Shown piece by piece: positions 37,995-46,747 of a stretch of 64,000 bases of DNA. How positions within the stretch are numbered: position 1 is the stretch's first letter; the number at the start of each line of letters is the position of its first letter. The notes beneath the pieces are model-generated. The model searched no databases. It was not told the origin of the DNA and worked only from the letters and a program-made list of their open reading frames with translations. The stretch lies in NCBI RefSeq assembly GCF_011290685.1, contig NZ_JAANYN010000001.1:665325-729324 (forward strand), in the 5' to 3' direction. The position numbers and the translations under genes were made by a program. Source of the DNA: Cyclobacterium plantarum. GTDB lineage: Bacteria > Bacteroidota > Bacteroidia > Cytophagales > Cyclobacteriaceae.

Positions 37995-38423
37995 TTATTC
38001 TTTGGCAAGGGTGGATAACTGTAGCCAAAATTCTTCGATTTTTAAAATGGCTTCTAAAAAATCAGCCATATTCAGTGGTTTTTTTACATAACTGTTGGTA
38101 TGGTGTTCGTAGGCCCGATGAATGTCTTTTTGGTGAGCGGAGGTGGTAAGCATGATCACGGGAATTTTTTTGAGTGTAGGGTCGGATTTGATGTGTGCTA
38201 ATACCTCATGCCCGTTGAGTATAGGCATATTGATGTCCAGTAATATAAGGTCCGGTTTTTTTGCCTGCCTGTAATTTTCGTTTTGATACAAAAAGTCCAG
38301 GGCCTCTTGTCCGTTTCTTGCCACGCTTACTTCAGTTTTGATTTTACTTTCTTCGAAGGCCTCCAGCGTTAGAAGGATGTCCCCTTCATTGTCTTCCACC
38401 AATAGGATGTGGGCAGGTCTCAT
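37995..38423 (-). CDS. Single-domain CheY/Rcp1-like response regulator
   Basis: 142-residue stand-alone receiver. Seen: acidic pocket in LLVEDNEGD, phospho-acceptor aspartate in LILLDINMPILNG, switch threonine in VIMLTTSAHQKD and conserved lysine in SYVKKPLN, followed by ILKIEEFW. The N-terminal NEGDI, the long loop before the acceptor and the HHTNSYVKKP segment are typical of the Rcp1-type response regulators that partner bacteriophytochrome or PAS kinases. No kinase is encoded beside it. It has no output domain, so it acts through protein-protein contacts. Confidence 0.92.
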   Translation of the reverse strand: MRPAHILLVEDNEGDILLTLEAFEESKIKTEVSVARNGQEALDFLYQNENYRQAKKPDLILLDINMPILNGHEVLAHIKSDPTLKKIPVIMLTTSAHQKDIHRAYEHHTNSYVKKPLNMADFLEAILKIEEFWLQLSTLAKE

Positions 38424-38860
38424 AGGGATTATAGGTTAAATTATGTTTTGTTCAAATGGTTTTTTTGTAAAAGGAGGCCCAATAAATTGGAATAAGATTC
38501 TTCTAAACCCGTTCTCCTGATGAATTCTATTTTTCGTAATCCATTTAGATCAACAATCGATACCTGGTCTCTCAAAATATAACTGAAATTTTTTGAATTT
38601 AATTGAATACCGGCCTGCTTTTTGTCTGCCATTGAAATCCCTTCCTATCAATTTCTTTGGCAGCCAGTAACTTAAACTACTCAATTTATTCCCGACTGGG
38701 CTATTTTGCTTTTGGATTTCCTGAAAGGGAAAGAAGAACCGAAGCCATAACCTTAGGCCTAAAGAAATAACAGTCATAAACCAATTACAAAACTGATAAA
38801 TGAGGTATTAATGTTTAACGTATCTATTGGTATTATCCATTTAATAATTAATTAGTGAAA
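38424..38860. other. Intergenic region before the BlaI operon
   Basis: Two short minus-strand frames (38441-38632 and 38550-38777) are open but overlap each other and show no family motif, so I do not call them. Around 38788-38812 there is a partial copy (aaaactgataaatgaggtat) of the core operator sequence at 38881-38902. Confidence 0.4.
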
Positions 38861-38918
38861 TAACTGGTAAAACAATTGTAAAACTGATTAATCAGGAGTA
38901 TATTTGTTTTACCAGTTA
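38861..38918. promoter_or_regulatory. Promoter and BlaI-type operator
   Basis: A perfect 15-bp inverted repeat, TAACTGGTAAAACAA (38861-38875) and TTGTTTTACCAGTTA (38904-38918), encloses a 12-bp palindrome CTGATTAATCAG (38884-38895). A Bacteroidota-type -7 element TATATTTG (38899-38906) lies 20 bases after TTG (38876-38878), so the inner palindrome sits between -33 and -7. This is the layout expected for repression by the BlaI protein encoded 23 bases downstream. Confidence 0.75.
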
Positions 38919-38940
38919 AAAAGAGTAAAGAGTACGTATA

Positions 38941-39297
38941 ATGGATAAGCTCACAAAGAAAGAAGAAGAGGTCATGAAAATCCTCTGGAAATTGAAAAAA
39001 GCCTTTGTAAAGGACATTGTGGCAGAATTTCCTGACCCTAAACCTCCCTACAATACCGTGTCTTCCCTGGTAAGGATTCTACAGGAAAAAGGAATTGTGG
39101 GCTTTAAACAATATGGGAATACCTACGAATATTTCCCCCTGCTCTCAAAAGAAGCCTACAGGAAGCGATACATGAAAGAAATCATCAGCGACTATTTCGA
39201 CAATTCTTTTTCCAAAGCAGTGGCATCTTTCATGGAAGAGGAAAAACTGGATAAGGAGGAAATTGAAGCGATTATCAAACTCATTAAATCAAAATGA
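38941..39297 (+). CDS. BlaI/MecI/CopY-family repressor
   Basis: 118-residue winged-helix repressor. Seen: LTKKEEEVMKILWKLKKAFVKDIV, the recognition helix region PPYNTVSSLVRILQEKGIVGFKQYGNTYEYFPL, and a C-terminal dimerisation region (FSKAVASFMEEEKLDKEEIEAIIKLIKSK), which in this family is the site cut by the partner peptidase. The gene is followed after 3 bases by an M56 peptidase, and its promoter carries the inverted repeats that it probably binds. Confidence 0.93.
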   Translation: MDKLTKKEEEVMKILWKLKKAFVKDIVAEFPDPKPPYNTVSSLVRILQEKGIVGFKQYGNTYEYFPLLSKEAYRKRYMKEIISDYFDNSFSKAVASFMEEEKLDKEEIEAIIKLIKSK

Positions 39298-39300
39298 CCC

Positions 39301-40593
39301 ATGGAAGCCATCCTTTACTACCTGCTTAAAGTATCAATAGCCACGGTTGTTTTCTTTTGCACCTATCATCTTTTGTTAAAAAAGATCAAGCAATTCGTTT
39401 TTAACCGCATTTATTTAGCCGGGTCATTTTTAGCTGCTTTTATCATTCCCCTGATCACCTTTCAATCCACCTCCTATTTCTCTGGCACCACCACCTATTT
39501 TTCAGGGAATGGTGGTACCGGTTTTTTGCCTGCGGAGACAAATGTAGCTTCAGATGTAAGCGGAATAGAATTAGCAGGTTTTATCCTTTTTTTGTACCTC
39601 TGTGGGCTGGCATTTTATATGGTAAAGTTGATATTTGGTTTTTTTGAGGCTGCCAGGATAAGAAAAAGCTGTACAGAAAAAATAGTTTCCGGCAGGAAGG
39701 TTTTGATAACGCAGGAAAAAGACCTGGCTTTCACTTTTATGGACAATATTATAATAGGAAAAAATTTACTCCATCACCCGTCTTTGGAAATGATTTTGAA
39801 CCATGAAGTTGTTCATTCCCGGGAACGGCATTTCTTCGATATAATCCTGGCCGAATTCCTTTTGATCCTACAGTGGTATAACCCCATTGCCAGATTTCAA
39901 GCCCAGGCCATCAGAAATAATCTGGAATTCCGGGCAGATGAGAGGGTGATCAAAGAGTCAGATAAACAGGACTACCAGTTGACCATGCTGCCCATGGCCA
40001 TGAATCGCATCAATTTTCAGTTATTTACTGCGATTAATTCAAGTAACCTTCAAAAACGAATCATCATGATGAATACAAAAAATAAAAACCGGTATGCCAA
40101 CCTGACAAGGTTGGCCATTGTGCCCATATTTGCCCTTCTGCTGGTATCGCTTTCCGGGAAAAAAACGGTAAGGATCAGCGAAAGCGGGTCGGATCTTGAG
40201 CCATCAAGTGAGCTAATGCAGGAAAGACCATCAGACCCTTTCCATTCCAAAAGCGAGATAATTAGGTTTTTTTCAGAGAACTTAAAATATCCAGCGGAGG
40301 CACGCAAAGCCGTTCTTACCGGAAAGGCACGTATTTATGCCAAGGTCAATCCTGATGGCCACATCGGTGAAGTCCTGGATGTTAGGCCCGAAGAGGATTA
40401 TTTGGAATTTGATGAAATAGTCGTTATTGGATATACAAATAATGGTGCTGAGGAACTCAAAAAGACAAAATCCTATAGCCATCCAAGCCTTTTGGCAGAG
40501 GGTAAAAGGGTAGTGGAATCCCTACCGAGATTGGAAATTGCCGACCTTCAGGGTAAACTGGTCCAGTTTAATTTTAAATTCGATTTACAATAA
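39301..40593 (+). CDS. BlaR1/MecR1-like M56 family metallopeptidase
   Basis: Membrane-embedded sensor protease that relieves BlaI repression. Seen: four predicted helices (ATVVFFCTYHLLL, IYLAGSFLAAFIIPLI, LAGFILFLYLCGLAFYMV and LTRLAIVPIFALLLVSL), the zinc motif HEVVH at residues 168-172 followed by LQWYNPIARF, and a C-terminal periplasmic TonB-like domain (LKYPAEARKAVLTGKARIYAKVNPDGHIGEVLDV), replacing the penicillin-binding sensor of classical BlaR1. The signal is therefore probably not a beta-lactam; it cannot be named from sequence. No beta-lactamase gene is present in the window. Confidence 0.92.
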   Translation: MEAILYYLLKVSIATVVFFCTYHLLLKKIKQFVFNRIYLAGSFLAAFIIPLITFQSTSYFSGTTTYFSGNGGTGFLPAETNVASDVSGIELAGFILFLYLCGLAFYMVKLIFGFFEAARIRKSCTEKIVSGRKVLITQEKDLAFTFMDNIIIGKNLLHHPSLEMILNHEVVHSRERHFFDIILAEFLLILQWYNPIARFQAQAIRNNLEFRADERVIKESDKQDYQLTMLPMAMNRINFQLFTAINSSNLQKRIIMMNTKNKNRYANLTRLAIVPIFALLLVSLSGKKTVRISESGSDLEPSSELMQERPSDPFHSKSEIIRFFSENLKYPAEARKAVLTGKARIYAKVNPDGHIGEVLDVRPEEDYLEFDEIVVIGYTNNGAEELKKTKSYSHPSLLAEGKRVVESLPRLEIADLQGKLVQFNFKFDLQ

Positions 40594-41510
40594 AGTAATT
40601 GAAAACGTATTTATTTCATCTCAGCAATCCTATGGGCTTTAAAGTGCCCGGTTTGGTTTGAATTTTGGGTGAATCCAGTTCTGGTTTCTCCCTAAGAACC
40701 AACCAACAATAGGAAAGTAAAGCGGATGAGGTTCATTATCCTTCTGCAAAGGCTCAAATTAAAGTCATGGTATTATTGAGTACATTTGAACTTCATCTCT
40801 TTTTTATTAACCAGAGTAAGACTGAATTTCGTTAAAAAGCCGTCATTCCGAGACCTAACATTTTAAAAAAGCGCAGAAATCGGGGTGGCGAAGGGGTTTT
40901 TGGAATATGTCAGAATTTAGGGATGTTCGTTGTATCAGGATTTAAAATTAGTTTTTTGGAAAGATATATATCTCATTGGTCAATGGATAATTGGGAGTTA
41001 AAGGTTATTTTTGGTATTTTAACTTGTTTATATTGTACTTTTTCCTTGATGAAAAAGTACCAAACCCGCCTCCCGGAGGGCAGGAAATCAAGACAAAAAA
41101 ATCCTTCACCCCACAAACCTCCCGCACCCTCCCGAAAAAAATCGGGACAGGCTCGGTTTTTTGTCTTGCCTGCGCTCTTTGCGTAATTAAATATTATTCT
41201 TCAATTTTAATTGGACTCCACCTTTTTTAAAAATAGTTTTATTCGCGTTATCGGTAGGCTTAAAGAGCGTTTTTAGCGGAAAAAACCATAGGAATCTGGA
41301 CCAACGAGACTGCCACAACCTATCCCAACTCCTATATCCACGACAAAGGGTTCGCAGTGACGATTCAATTGGTATTTATTGACGATCTTAATTCGAACTC
41401 ATCAGATTATAAAGTGATAATATTTACCCAAAAAAACTCCAGCTTTTATAGTTGAAGTAATTATTTTTTTATTTAGTTTTGGCAGGATTTTTAACTTTTA
41501 ATAAATTTTT
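40594..41510. other. Long intergenic region holding a structured repeat and possible gene remnant
   Basis: 917 bases without an intact gene. It contains a stem-loop repeat (see 41081-41172) and a 56-codon open stretch (41288-41455) reading TNETATTYPNSYIHDKGFAV without a plausible start, which may be a decayed gene. The promoter of the lipoprotein at 41511 must be near the right end. Confidence 0.45.
41081..41172. repeat. Structured intergenic repeat candidate
   Basis: A 12-bp perfect inverted repeat CAAGACAAAAAA (41089-41100) with TTTTTTGTCTTG (41157-41168), flanked by CAGG/CCTG, encloses a second hairpin cccgaaaaaaatcggg (41131-41146). Short frames crossing it read DEKVPNPPPGGQEIK and IGTGSVFCLACALC, a pattern I associate from memory with dispersed intergenic repeats in Bacteroidota genomes. 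No second copy is visible in this window. Confidence 0.5.
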
Positions 41511-43103
41511 ATGTATTCCTATTTTAAAAGATTCTTTCACTTATTGTTGTTAAATGCTGTTCTGTTTCTTTCTTGCAGTGAAGAGACATCCCCCCCAATC
41601 CCGGTTAGCACGAAAGTTACTTTTTCAATTGACTTATTGGAATTTGATGCTGAAAATGGCAGACTAACCAATACAAGAATTGAAAATATCTCAACCATTT
41701 CTCTTACTATAGGCAATGAGGAGGAAGGAGAAACAAAGATTGAAAAGACCGTTGGTAAGCTAGTTGATAATGGTACGGCTTTGGAGGTCGAAGGAATCGA
41801 ACTTTTCTCCGGAGAATATTATTTGTCAGAAATATTGATCAAGGATAATGAAGGTTTGGTCCTTTATGCCACTCCTCTCCAGGGGTCAACACTGGATAAG
41901 GACTTTCCCAATTCCTTACCCTTTAACTTTACCATTTCCGAAAGCACACAACGCATCGCTGACATACAGGTATTGAATACAATGGGGTGGAATCCTGAAG
42001 ATTTTGGGTTCGCCGGAATTGAGCTTGCTTTTAAGGAGGGTCCGGATTGCGATGGAGGGGTTTTCGAAGGAAACGTTTCATTCACTAGTCAGGGCGAAAT
42101 CAATGAATTTGCAAGTCTCTGCCATACGGAAATAAATGGTGATTTGAGAATTAGTATTTTCGATAGGCCTCTGGATTTGACACCGCTAAGCTCTTTGAAA
42201 GCCATCAATGGTACTTTGTATATCTGGGGGGCACAGTACATTCCGAGACCAGTTAATACACTGGTATCACTGGAAGGCTTGCACAATGTCACACAGGTGA
42301 GCGTTATTTCCTTTCATTATTTATATGATCTCCAATCTCTGGAGGGGTTGAGGGGGCTCAAAGAGGTTGAATTGTTTTACATGAATGAAGTAACCAAAGT
42401 ACGAAACCTGAAAGGGTTGGAAAATCTTGAAACATGTCGTTTGTTAAGAATTGAAGACTTTACTAGTATAGTCAACCTGGAAGGCCTATCGGCCCTTTCC
42501 CAATTGGATTTCCTGCAGCTCACTAAATTACCTGAACTGACCTCTTTTCAGGGAGCAAGCTCTCTGTCACATATTGGTTCTCTTCAACTCTTCCGTCTTG
42601 ATAAATTAACAAGCTTGGCTGGAAGCTTTAATCCCGTGCCGCAGGAAATAAATACTCTTTCTTTAAACAGCATTCCCCTGAAAGATTTAAAAGGTCTTTT
42701 TTCTGAAGACCTAAGGATAAAGGATGGGCTTGGGATAGTCCGTTTGGAGCAAATTGAGAGCCTGGAGGGATTATTTTTCACTGAAGAAATAGAAGTGGTG
42801 AATATTTCCTTTAATGACAAGCTAAGAGATATCAACGAATTATCTGGCATCAAGACAATAAAAAATATGATGGAAATCACTGGTAATGAGCTATTGGAAA
42901 GTCTCGATGGACTGGAATCGTTGGAAAGCATTTCCGGCGCTGCAGCCACAACCCTTAAGATAACAAATAATCCAGCTCTGACAGATTTTTGCGGCATAAA
43001 GCCTTTATTGGAAAAGAAGCCCGACCTTGGTGTAGTGATAGTTGAAAATGGATTTAACCCTTTGCCCGCTGAAATTGCTGAGGGAAATTGTTTGATGGAT
43101 TAA
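41511..43103 (+). CDS. Leucine-rich-repeat (receptor L-domain-like) lipoprotein, third paralogue
   Basis: 530 residues, clearly related to the pair at 9605-13452. Seen: lipobox LFLSC, an N-terminal beta-rich region with SGEYYLSEILIKDNEGLVLYATPLQGS and WNPEDFGF (compare SPLAGSPFGE and PEKFGFQ in the others), and LRRs from about residue 195 (LYIWGAQYIPRPVNTLVSLEGLHNV, LLRIEDFTSIVNLEGLSAL), ending in FCGIKPLLEKKP, nearly the same cap as in the 9605 protein. It is monocistronic and about 28 kb from its paralogues. Presumed surface ligand-binding lipoprotein; ligand unknown. Confidence 0.78.
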   Translation: MYSYFKRFFHLLLLNAVLFLSCSEETSPPIPVSTKVTFSIDLLEFDAENGRLTNTRIENISTISLTIGNEEEGETKIEKTVGKLVDNGTALEVEGIELFSGEYYLSEILIKDNEGLVLYATPLQGSTLDKDFPNSLPFNFTISESTQRIADIQVLNTMGWNPEDFGFAGIELAFKEGPDCDGGVFEGNVSFTSQGEINEFASLCHTEINGDLRISIFDRPLDLTPLSSLKAINGTLYIWGAQYIPRPVNTLVSLEGLHNVTQVSVISFHYLYDLQSLEGLRGLKEVELFYMNEVTKVRNLKGLENLETCRLLRIEDFTSIVNLEGLSALSQLDFLQLTKLPELTSFQGASSLSHIGSLQLFRLDKLTSLAGSFNPVPQEINTLSLNSIPLKDLKGLFSEDLRIKDGLGIVRLEQIESLEGLFFTEEIEVVNISFNDKLRDINELSGIKTIKNMMEITGNELLESLDGLESLESISGAAATTLKITNNPALTDFCGIKPLLEKKPDLGVVIVENGFNPLPAEIAEGNCLMD

Positions 43104-43454
43104 ATTTGAAATCGGAAAAGGAATTTAAGGCCGCTTCGCAGGAGCGCAGTATCCTTATTCCCTGATAAAATTAGTCTATCGCTTCAGTTTTATTTTTAGC
43201 CAATGCTTGAATCCTGGAGAAATTATTTCCAAGCTGTCCATTTTGGATATGCTACACTAAGGGATTCGATCTGATTAATATTATTTTTGGTGCCTGCCGG
43301 GGACATTTTGGGTAAGGGCTGTTACAAACACAATTTCATACCCATTTGCGGGCTTTTGAGTACTGCTACAGGGACCTGATAATTGAACAGAAGGTGAGGG
43401 AAACAAAGAGTAGACCTACCTACAAAAACGATTTATTCATGGCATGGTGAAAGT
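43104..43454. other. Convergent intergenic region
   Basis: Between two convergent genes; no clear terminator, gene or repeat was seen. Confidence 0.35.
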
Positions 43455-44027
43455 TTATTGGGTCATTTCTTCAAAGAGTATTTCTACCACCTTATCAATG
43501 GTTTCGGGCGTATTTTTCACTTTTTTTGGTAGTGCCCGCCGGATGGTTCCTACCCAAATAGCCTGTTCGGATTTGTTTTCTACCAGGTGCAAGGTTAAGG
43601 TGCCCTCCTTATAGGTACCTACCTGGACCTCTTCTACTTTCCAGGTATAGGACCGCTGACCGATATACATGAAGGGATCCGTTGCCAGGTTAGTCTCTCT
43701 TGTTTGTACTTTTTCCGTTACCACGATCCCGAGGTTGATCTTAAGGTCCGGATTGGAAGTAGTCTGTCGTAGGCCTTCATTTTGCATTTCCGTGGCGATG
43801 GCCTTTTGAAGGTATTGGATATTCTTTTTAAACTCCGGATTTTCGGAATTTTCGGCATCAATTTGAAAAAAATCAAAGGTTTGGTAAATGCTCATGTCCA
43901 CTGGTCCATACCCAGCTGAATCGACTAGTACCGGACTACTTCGGCATCCGGCAAGTATCAATAGCAAAAGTATTGAGAAGTAAAGCATCGGGGAATTCTT
44001 TTTCATGATCCGTTTTGTTTTATTCAT
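43455..44027 (-). CDS. DUF4136-family lipoprotein
   Basis: 190 residues: lipoprotein leader ending LILAGC, then the DUF4136 domain (YQTFDFFQID near residue 48, LQKAIATEMQNEGLRQTTSNPDLKINLGIVVTEKVQT, and the C-terminal LVENKSEQAIWVGTIRRAL). Known members are periplasmic lipoproteins of unknown activity, often beside envelope or efflux genes. The ATG at 44027 overlaps the preceding stop (TGATG), supporting coupled translation; a second ATG seven codons later is possible. Confidence 0.87.
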   Translation of the reverse strand: MNKTKRIMKKNSPMLYFSILLLLILAGCRSSPVLVDSAGYGPVDMSIYQTFDFFQIDAENSENPEFKKNIQYLQKAIATEMQNEGLRQTTSNPDLKINLGIVVTEKVQTRETNLATDPFMYIGQRSYTWKVEEVQVGTYKEGTLTLHLVENKSEQAIWVGTIRRALPKKVKNTPETIDKVVEILFEEMTQ

Positions 44028-44494
44028 CAGAATTCATCAATAAATGGTAGTTCCTGCAAGGTGATGTTTCGTAAAGTGCTGTGAATATAGTTGTCCAGTT
44101 GCATGAATTTTGCAGCATCTCTTGCGGAGGTGACCTTTTTGAATTTCTTGTAGTATTTCTGGTGCAGCTTGTTTCTGGCGGCGGAATTTTTCATTATGCC
44201 TTTGGAGAGCGAATCTGCAATTTCATTGTCGATATTCTCGTAATTGTTCAGGTATTGATTGATCAGCAAGAGGCGTTCCCGGGCAAGCAGCTGCCGCGCT
44301 CCTTCGTATTGCTGGTAGATGGTCCAAAAGCCCGGTGCCAGTGATTCGGGCAGATCCATAACTGCCTCCACCAATTGCTTTTTACCCATTCCGAATTCGG
44401 CCTGGATAAGGGTGATTTCATCGGTGATGTCCTGGGCAAATGCCAGATTGCCTGCCGAAAAGGCCATCAGGATAAGGAGTACGGTTTTTTTCAT
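44027..44494 (-). CDS. Small periplasmic helical protein (Spy-like in character)
   Basis: 155 residues with a signal peptide (KKTVLLILMAFSAGNLAFA before QDITDE) and a nearly all-helical mature part rich in charged residues and tyrosines (GFWTIYQQYEGARQLLARERLLLINQYL...HQKYYKKFKKVTSARDAAKFMQLDNYI). The helical, charge-rich periplasmic build and the KFKKV...A-x-FMQLDNYI ending resemble Spy/CpxP-type chaperones, but I cannot confirm the family. The start at 44494 fits the signal peptide; upstream residues in the frame look like intergenic DNA. It is coupled to the DUF4136 gene. Confidence 0.72.
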   Translation of the reverse strand: MKKTVLLILMAFSAGNLAFAQDITDEITLIQAEFGMGKKQLVEAVMDLPESLAPGFWTIYQQYEGARQLLARERLLLINQYLNNYENIDNEIADSLSKGIMKNSAARNKLHQKYYKKFKKVTSARDAAKFMQLDNYIHSTLRNITLQELPFIDEF

Positions 44495-44641
44495 GATGGT
44501 AATTTTTTGGTTACTAATTGTTTGGTGAGTGGTATTTTGATCAAAAGCTCTCGAATAATGGTACAAATAATAAAACCTGCCTTCCAATACGTCCTTGCGG
44601 AATCTTTGCCATTAAGCAGTGCATTTTATTCATTTTTTCAT

Positions 44642-45298
44642 TTAATTCTGGGGTATGCGGAAGACCAGCCCTCCATCAAAACCGAATTGAAACATGCTGG
44701 AATAGGAATTTAAACCAACACCGGAACCTCCGGTGCCGAAGTAAAAACCTCCCCCCATGGATTGAACGGCCGAAAAAAGCGAGGCCTGCGCCCGAAAAGC
44801 CAGGTTTTCGATCAGCCATAAATTAATTCCTCCCCGGGCACTGTAGGCAAGTTTGGTGGTAGACCGTTCGTTTTTCGTATCGGGATTGGTCAGCGAAAAT
44901 ATGCCCATTCCCAGCCCAATTCCGGCGAATGGTTCCAAATGCTCGCTTATAGGGAAATAGCGTGTACCATTCAGCATCAGCCAGTTGAGCCGCAAATCAA
45001 AATCGGTTTGCCGGACTTGTCCGCCTGATAGAATGTCATCCAGGTAAACCGTCGGGGCATTGGTGTTTTGCCGGAGATACTGAATTTCCAATCCCCCTCT
45101 ATCGGGAATAAGGTATTCGATGCCACCTCCTAAACGGCCTCCATCCTGGATCTGCCCGTCATAATAGGAGCTCCTGGAAAAGTAGGAATCCACCCTGTCC
45201 TTAAATACATATCCGCCGTATAGATTAACGCGAATTTCCTGGGCATGTACCCATTGGATAAGTCCGGATAAAAGTAAAATGAGTATGCTTTTTTTCAT
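44642..45298 (-). CDS. Outer-membrane beta-barrel protein
   Basis: 218 residues: signal peptide ending WVHAQ, then alternating strands with glycine-rich turns (VNLYGGYVFKDR, GRLGGGIEYLIPDRGGLEIQY, LEPFAGIGLGMGIFSL, GGINLWLIENLAFRAQASLF) and a terminal strand FGFDGGLVFRI. The pattern fits an OmpW/OprF-like eight-stranded barrel. It follows the TolC-like gene after 9 bases and so belongs to the efflux operon. Confidence 0.85.
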   Translation of the reverse strand: MKKSILILLLSGLIQWVHAQEIRVNLYGGYVFKDRVDSYFSRSSYYDGQIQDGGRLGGGIEYLIPDRGGLEIQYLRQNTNAPTVYLDDILSGGQVRQTDFDLRLNWLMLNGTRYFPISEHLEPFAGIGLGMGIFSLTNPDTKNERSTTKLAYSARGGINLWLIENLAFRAQASLFSAVQSMGGGFYFGTGGSGVGLNSYSSMFQFGFDGGLVFRIPQN

Positions 45299-45307
45299 GG
45301 GATTAAT

Positions 45308-46747
45308 TTATTGTTGCGAGTTATCGGGCATGTTTTCATCTAAAGGACCACCACCCATTGCCTTGTAAAAGCGGATATATGCCGAAAGCAAGGATTGCCT
45401 GAGCTGCACCAGGCTTAGCTCCGCATCAAAAGCCTGTCGCTGGGATTCCAATACCTCCAGGTAGCTGGTCACCCCTTGCGAATACCGCTCTCCGCTGAGA
45501 TACTGGGCACTTAATGCCGATTTCTTTCTTTCATCGGCTGCCAATAGCTCCTGATTCAGTGTGGTAATTTCCACCTTCACATCTTCCACTTCCCGCAAGG
45601 CATTTAGTACTGTATTTTCGAAAGCAAACAACTGCTGGTATCCTATACTTTGTTCGATGTCTACCCTCCGTTGGAGTTGCCCCCAAAAAAATAAGGGTCC
45701 CATCAATTGTCCGCCGATGTTCCATAAAGGGTTGGATAAATCCCATTCCCGAAAATCATCGGTGATGATTCCCAGGGTAGCATTCAGGCTTATGGTCGGC
45801 AGCCTGCTGGCCTTGGCCGCACCTACCTGTGCATTTTGGGCCATAAGTTGAAATTCTGCCTCCAGAATATCAGGTCGGTTTTCAAGCAGGTCTTTGGGGG
45901 AAAACCGGTTGATGTCCAGGTCGGTCTGAAGTTCGGGCAGGGAACGGCCAGCAGGCAAACGCCTTGGATTTCTGCCTACCAGAAAATTGAGGGCGTTTTC
46001 CAGTTGAATGGATTTTCTATGGAATTTAGGTACTGATCCGGCAGCAATGGTCTTTAATATATTGGATTGCTCCACATCAGTTTGCTGAAGCATGCCTTTG
46101 TCAAACCTCTGTACGATGATGCGGTGCATGCTGTCCCTCAGGGCAAGGTTTCTTTCGGCAATTTCAAGCTCTTCCAGCGCCTGCAGCCAATTGAAATAAG
46201 TGGTAGCCACATCTGTGATCAGCGATAACTGCAGGCTTTTCAGTCCATACTGGCTTGCCAGCAGGTTGTATCTGGCGGCATCTGATAAATTCCGCAGCCG
46301 GCCCCAAAAATCAATTTCCCAATTCAGGCCTGTTCCTGCAATGAAAAGCTCATTGGTTTGGCCGATCTGGTTAAAAAGAAAGTTTCCACGGTCGGCAGAT
46401 GCCTGAGCGCCTACTTTAGGTAACATATCTGCATTTTGAAACCTCAGGGCGTACCGATTTTGCATTACCCGTTCCGCAGCAATGGCAGCGTTCCTGTTGT
46501 ACCGCAGGGAAGTTCTGATCAGCGTATCCAACAAAGGGTCTTCAAAAAGCTGCCACCATTCCAGATTGGCATCTCCGACTTTTTGTAAATCCAGGGTGTT
46601 GACGCTATCGGTAATGGCTTGCTCTGTCTCAGAAAGCGATGGGTTGAATTTTATTGGAATTTCCAAATCTACTCCCATATATGGTTTGCCAGCTTTGCAG
46701 GCAGCAAGTAGTGAAACCAAAAGAATGCTTTGAAGGATCTTTTTCAT
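45308..46747 (-). CDS. TolC/NodT-family outer-membrane efflux lipoprotein
   Basis: Outer-membrane channel of an RND pump. Seen: lipobox LLAAC, the NodT N-terminal DANLEWWQLFEDPLLDTLIRTSLRYN, and two OEP repeats with the long helices typical of TolC (GTGLNWEIDFWGRLRNLSDAARYNLL, LLENRPDILEAEFQL, GQLMGPLFFWGQL, GVTSYLEVLESQRQAFDAELSLVQLRQSLL). 479 residues is the normal length. Its start overlaps the stop of the permease (ATGA), so it is co-transcribed. Confidence 0.94.
   Translation of the reverse strand: MKKILQSILLVSLLAACKAGKPYMGVDLEIPIKFNPSLSETEQAITDSVNTLDLQKVGDANLEWWQLFEDPLLDTLIRTSLRYNRNAAIAAERVMQNRYALRFQNADMLPKVGAQASADRGNFLFNQIGQTNELFIAGTGLNWEIDFWGRLRNLSDAARYNLLASQYGLKSLQLSLITDVATTYFNWLQALEELEIAERNLALRDSMHRIIVQRFDKGMLQQTDVEQSNILKTIAAGSVPKFHRKSIQLENALNFLVGRNPRRLPAGRSLPELQTDLDINRFSPKDLLENRPDILEAEFQLMAQNAQVGAAKASRLPTISLNATLGIITDDFREWDLSNPLWNIGGQLMGPLFFWGQLQRRVDIEQSIGYQQLFAFENTVLNALREVEDVKVEITTLNQELLAADERKKSALSAQYLSGERYSQGVTSYLEVLESQRQAFDAELSLVQLRQSLLSAYIRFYKAMGGGPLDENMPDNSQQ

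Noticed and set aside
38441-38777. Two short minus-strand reading frames upstream of the response regulator
   Set aside because: They overlap each other in different frames and carry no recognisable motif or composition of a gene.
40923-41230. Overlapping 79- and 87-codon frames
   Set aside because: They read across the structured repeat in two frames and have the composition of repeat translation, not of a gene.
41288-41455. 56-codon stretch without start codon, YPNSYIHDKGFAV
   Set aside because: Looks protein-like, but no start or identifiable family; mentioned only as a possible remnant.
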